63,280 nt of DNA from Thermoproteota archaeon (GTDB lineage: Archaea; Korarchaeota; Korarchaeia; Korarchaeales; Korarchaeaceae). The translations under genes and the position numbers were made by a program. Under the pieces are notes generated by a model that did no database searches, was not told where the DNA came from, and worked only from the letters and a program-made list of their open reading frames with translations. Numbering within the stretch: the stretch's first letter is position 1; every line of letters starts with the position of its first letter. Location: contig WALU01000018.1 in the NCBI GenBank assembly GCA_015522685.1, forward strand, positions 1-63,280, given 5' to 3'. Shown here piece after piece: positions 61,350 to 63,280 of the stretch.

Positions 61350-62108
61350 CTATGATGTTTCAAGACTTCCTAAGCTTCTTCCTGCGCAAGAGTATATCAT
61401 TATCAGGGATATTATAGAAAGTATGAATCCTGCTATAGCTATGTATGGAATTAGAGATAGTATTACGCTTATTATATATATTATACCTGCAGTTTTGAAC
61501 CCTGGTTCTACATTCTTTATCTCTCCGAGCCTCATTATCATTATCCCGAAGAATATCGAGCCTACCAAAGCCAAGATACCTACTATCATCATTAGCAAGA
61601 GTAGAGAGGCTGCTGCTCCAATCAAACCTCTCATATGAGCAGGACCTATGAAAGGAAATGGACCAGTAGGGACAAAGGTGCTGGTACTGAAAGAAGTTAC
61701 CGCAAAGAATCCAATAGCTGATACCCCAGCAATTATAATGAGGATTATGGCCATTATCATGAGAAGGATGCCAGTCTTCCCTATACCTAACCTGCTCCTG
61801 TCATACTCCTTTAGATAGCTCGCAGCCTTATATAACTTATAGAAGGAAAATATTGTCAAAATGATCGCTATCAAAGCAGCTCCGAATATGAGAAGTACCT
61901 GAGTTATCATAAGACCTGCTAAGGGCATTATCTTAGGACCCATTGGACCAGATAATGCCATTGGGCGGAGTAAAGATGTTATTGCAAATAGGGGGGCGAA
62001 GGCTATAGTGAGAGCTATAATCGAAATTATCTCAAATAGAGCTCCCGACTTTAAGTCCCTTAAACCACTAATTAGAGAATCTAGCTCACCTCCGCCATAA
62101 AAAGTCAT
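61350..62108 (-). CDS. DUF996 family membrane protein
   Basis: About 252 residues from ATG 62108, which is preceded by a perfect GGAGGTGAT ribosome site six bases away (a longer frame opens at 62129). Six or so hydrophobic helices. The N-terminus SGLRDLKSGALFEIISIIALTIAF and the paired repeats of helices with KLYKAASYLKEYDRSRLGIGKTG are typical of DUF996, an archaeal family of unknown function. Convergent with the NafY-type gene. Confidence 0.75.
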   Translation of the reverse strand: MTFYGGGELDSLISGLRDLKSGALFEIISIIALTIAFAPLFAITSLLRPMALSGPMGPKIMPLAGLMITQVLLIFGAALIAIILTIFSFYKLYKAASYLKEYDRSRLGIGKTGILLMIMAIILIIIAGVSAIGFFAVTSFSTSTFVPTGPFPFIGPAHMRGLIGAAASLLLLMMIVGILALVGSIFFGIMIMRLGEIKNVEPGFKTAGIIYIISVILSLIPYIAIAGFILSIISLIMIYSCAGRSLGSLETS

Positions 62109-62304
62109 GTCGATATCACCTCCTATCATATCTTCATGAGTTCTAATTTGCCTAGAGATTATATATACCTCTAATTTAAAGATTTATAAAAAGCAGCAAA
62201 TCTTAGGTAAGCTTAAAGAAAATAGGAAGTAGTAAGAGAAGATATACAGCTAAAATCCGTGATAAGTAAAATCTGAGATGACATCTTAGATAACATTGAG
62301 ATTT

Positions 62305-63078
62305 CTAATAAACGAATACACTGTTAATTTTCCTTTCCCTCAAATACTCTCTAAGAGACTTTTTTATCTTTTCGTAATATGTATCCAAGCTGACTGACCA
62401 ACTAGTTAGTCCCATCTCTGAGAAAGTTCGATCAATCCTGCTGAAAATACCTGGCTTGAAATTCAACTTGTCAAAGTAAATCACGTCAGTGTAATCCTTC
62501 ACTTCTTCTACGATACTAATTAGCTCTCTCGCACTCATTCTCGGAAGTATGGGACCAATGAAGGTGAAAGTTCTTATACCATTTTCCTTGAGTTTCATTA
62601 GAGCATTTATCCTATCTGAGACTGGAGGAGCATGAGGCTCGAATATTTTCCTTATATCCTCATCTAGTGTGATTATTGTGAAACCTATGCTTGCTTCCAT
62701 ATCACTTATGATATCAATGTCCCTCAAAACTAAGGGAGACTTAGTCTGAATTATCGCAGGCCAACCATTTCTCATTAATATATTTAAGATCTTCCTTGTT
62801 AATTCATATCTGGACTCTATATACTGGTAAGGGTCCGTTAAGGATGATAGATACACAACACCTTTCTTTTTCTTAGTTATCTCCTTTGAAAGGATATTGG
62901 GGGCATTCACCTTGACATAAACGTAGCTCCCCCAAGGCTCCAAATATCCCCTAAGCTTGGTGTAGTAATGAGCGTAGCAGTAAATACAAGCATGCATACA
63001 TCCTATATATGGATTTATGCAATAATCGCCTATAGAACTCCTGTTTAATATACTTCTAGCTCTTATCTCCCCAATCAC
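62305..63078 (-). CDS. Radical SAM protein, spore photoproduct lyase-like (SplB/Rv2578c type)
   Basis: A 257-residue protein with cluster motif C27-x3-C31-x2-C34 in GCMHACIYCYAHYY and the family start NRSSIGDYCINPYIGC. YLSSLTDPYQYIESRYELTRKIL, the QTKSPLVLRDIDII segment and FIGPILPRMSA fit this group. The true spore photoproduct lyase cysteine is not obvious. The family is widespread in archaea and its substrate is unknown. Start is GTG 63078. Divergent from the Nre gene, 35 bases apart; DNA repair would be a shared theme (inference). Confidence 0.85.
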   Translation of the reverse strand: MIGEIRARSILNRSSIGDYCINPYIGCMHACIYCYAHYYTKLRGYLEPWGSYVYVKVNAPNILSKEITKKKKGVVYLSSLTDPYQYIESRYELTRKILNILMRNGWPAIIQTKSPLVLRDIDIISDMEASIGFTIITLDEDIRKIFEPHAPPVSDRINALMKLKENGIRTFTFIGPILPRMSARELISIVEEVKDYTDVIYFDKLNFKPGIFSRIDRTFSEMGLTSWSVSLDTYYEKIKKSLREYLRERKINSVFVY

Positions 63079-63113
63079 ACTAATTTATATGAAGGTTTAT
63101 CCTAAAAATATGA

Positions 63114-63280
63114 ATGAAGAAACTCAGGCTCTTGGCCGAGAACTATAGAGTTAAGAAGCTAGAGAAGGTAGAGATAAAATCTATACTTAGATTCGCTCCT
63201 AAGATCGAGAGCAGAAGTATGACTGGTTCATCCCCTCCGGAGATATTTGTCGGCAGATTCGGTTATCCTAAGGTATATAT
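63114..63280 (+). CDS. Nre family DNA repair protein, 3' end missing
   Basis: Cut off by the right edge after 55 complete codons. The segment SRSMTGSSPPEIFVGRFGYPKVYI matches the conserved N-terminal motif of archaeal Nre proteins (SPPSVFVGRxGYPKV). An in-frame TGA immediately precedes the ATG, so the start is firm. The TATA-like TTTATATG about 27 bases upstream predicts a leaderless mRNA. Unlike the usual Nre, there is no N-terminal cysteine-rich zinc motif before the SPP block. Confidence 0.85.
   Translation, partial: MKKLRLLAENYRVKKLEKVEIKSILRFAPKIESRSMTGSSPPEIFVGRFGYPKVY

Overview
The window is a stretch of an archaeal chromosome, probably from a thermophile or hyperthermophile. The evidence is the set of archaeal gene families (tungstate-type ABC transporter, DUF763, Nre repair protein, a radical SAM protein of the tetraether synthase group, family 4 uracil-DNA glycosylase), a bifunctional gene for the heat-associated solute di-myo-inositol phosphate, arginine coded mostly by AGA/AGG, many TATA boxes about 25 bases before an ATG (leaderless genes), and internal genes with GGAGGTGAT-like ribosome sites. 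A TACK-group archaeon (Korarchaeota-like or a neighbouring lineage) is my guess; no rRNA or tRNA gene is present to settle it.

Layout. 1-4.7 kb: a branched-chain amino-acid/amide ABC transporter (binding protein cut by the left edge, then livH, livM, livG, livF). 4.7-10.9 kb, minus strand: an isocitrate-type dehydrogenase, a LeuCD-type hydro-lyase and a DRE-TIM synthase that resembles Re-citrate synthase, followed by glutamine synthetase. I read these as a possible route from oxaloacetate and acetyl-CoA through citrate and 2-oxoglutarate to glutamine. 11-17 kb: DUF763, uracil-DNA glycosylase, NAD synthetase, small membrane and thioredoxin-like genes, gene relics and an RDD-SpoIIM membrane protein. 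17.3-19.3 kb: inositol-phosphate cytidylyltransferase/DIPP synthase. 19.3-28.3 kb: two complete molybdate/tungstate ABC transporters and a ModE-like regulator fused to an anion-binding-type domain. Each transporter operon carries the same perfect palindrome at its predicted transcription start. 28.5-33.3 kb: amino-acid permease, phosphoesterase and hypothetical genes. 33.4-37.7 kb: two perfect palindromes and then a three-gene molybdo/tungsto-enzyme operon of polysulfide/thiosulfate reductase type, a likely consumer of the imported metal. 38-42 kb: hypothetical membrane protein and DUF3160. 42.4-46.4 kb: MFS transporter and a NafY-TetR-ABC exporter operon. 46.8-50.2 kb: a tetraether-synthase-like radical SAM gene interrupted by a 456-residue intein exactly at the third cysteine of its CxxxCxxC motif, plus a small partner gene. 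50.4-56.2 kb: ATPase, a methyltransferase-like gene broken by an in-frame TAG, M48 peptidase, a duplicated SpoIIM/small-membrane-protein module and a UbiA prenyltransferase. 56.7-63.3 kb: CoA-disulfide reductase-like enzyme, NafY-type proteins with a DUF5320 protein, HtpX-like protease, acylphosphatase, PadR regulator, DUF996, a spore-photoproduct-lyase-like radical SAM gene, and the start of a Nre gene cut by the right edge.

The points most worth following are the intein in the radical SAM active site, the citrate-to-glutamine cluster, and the shared Mo/W operator with its regulator. The window also shows several decaying genes and diverged duplications, concentrated at 12-15 kb, 19-23 kb and 51-55 kb. 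All assignments come from reading motifs by eye; no database search was run.
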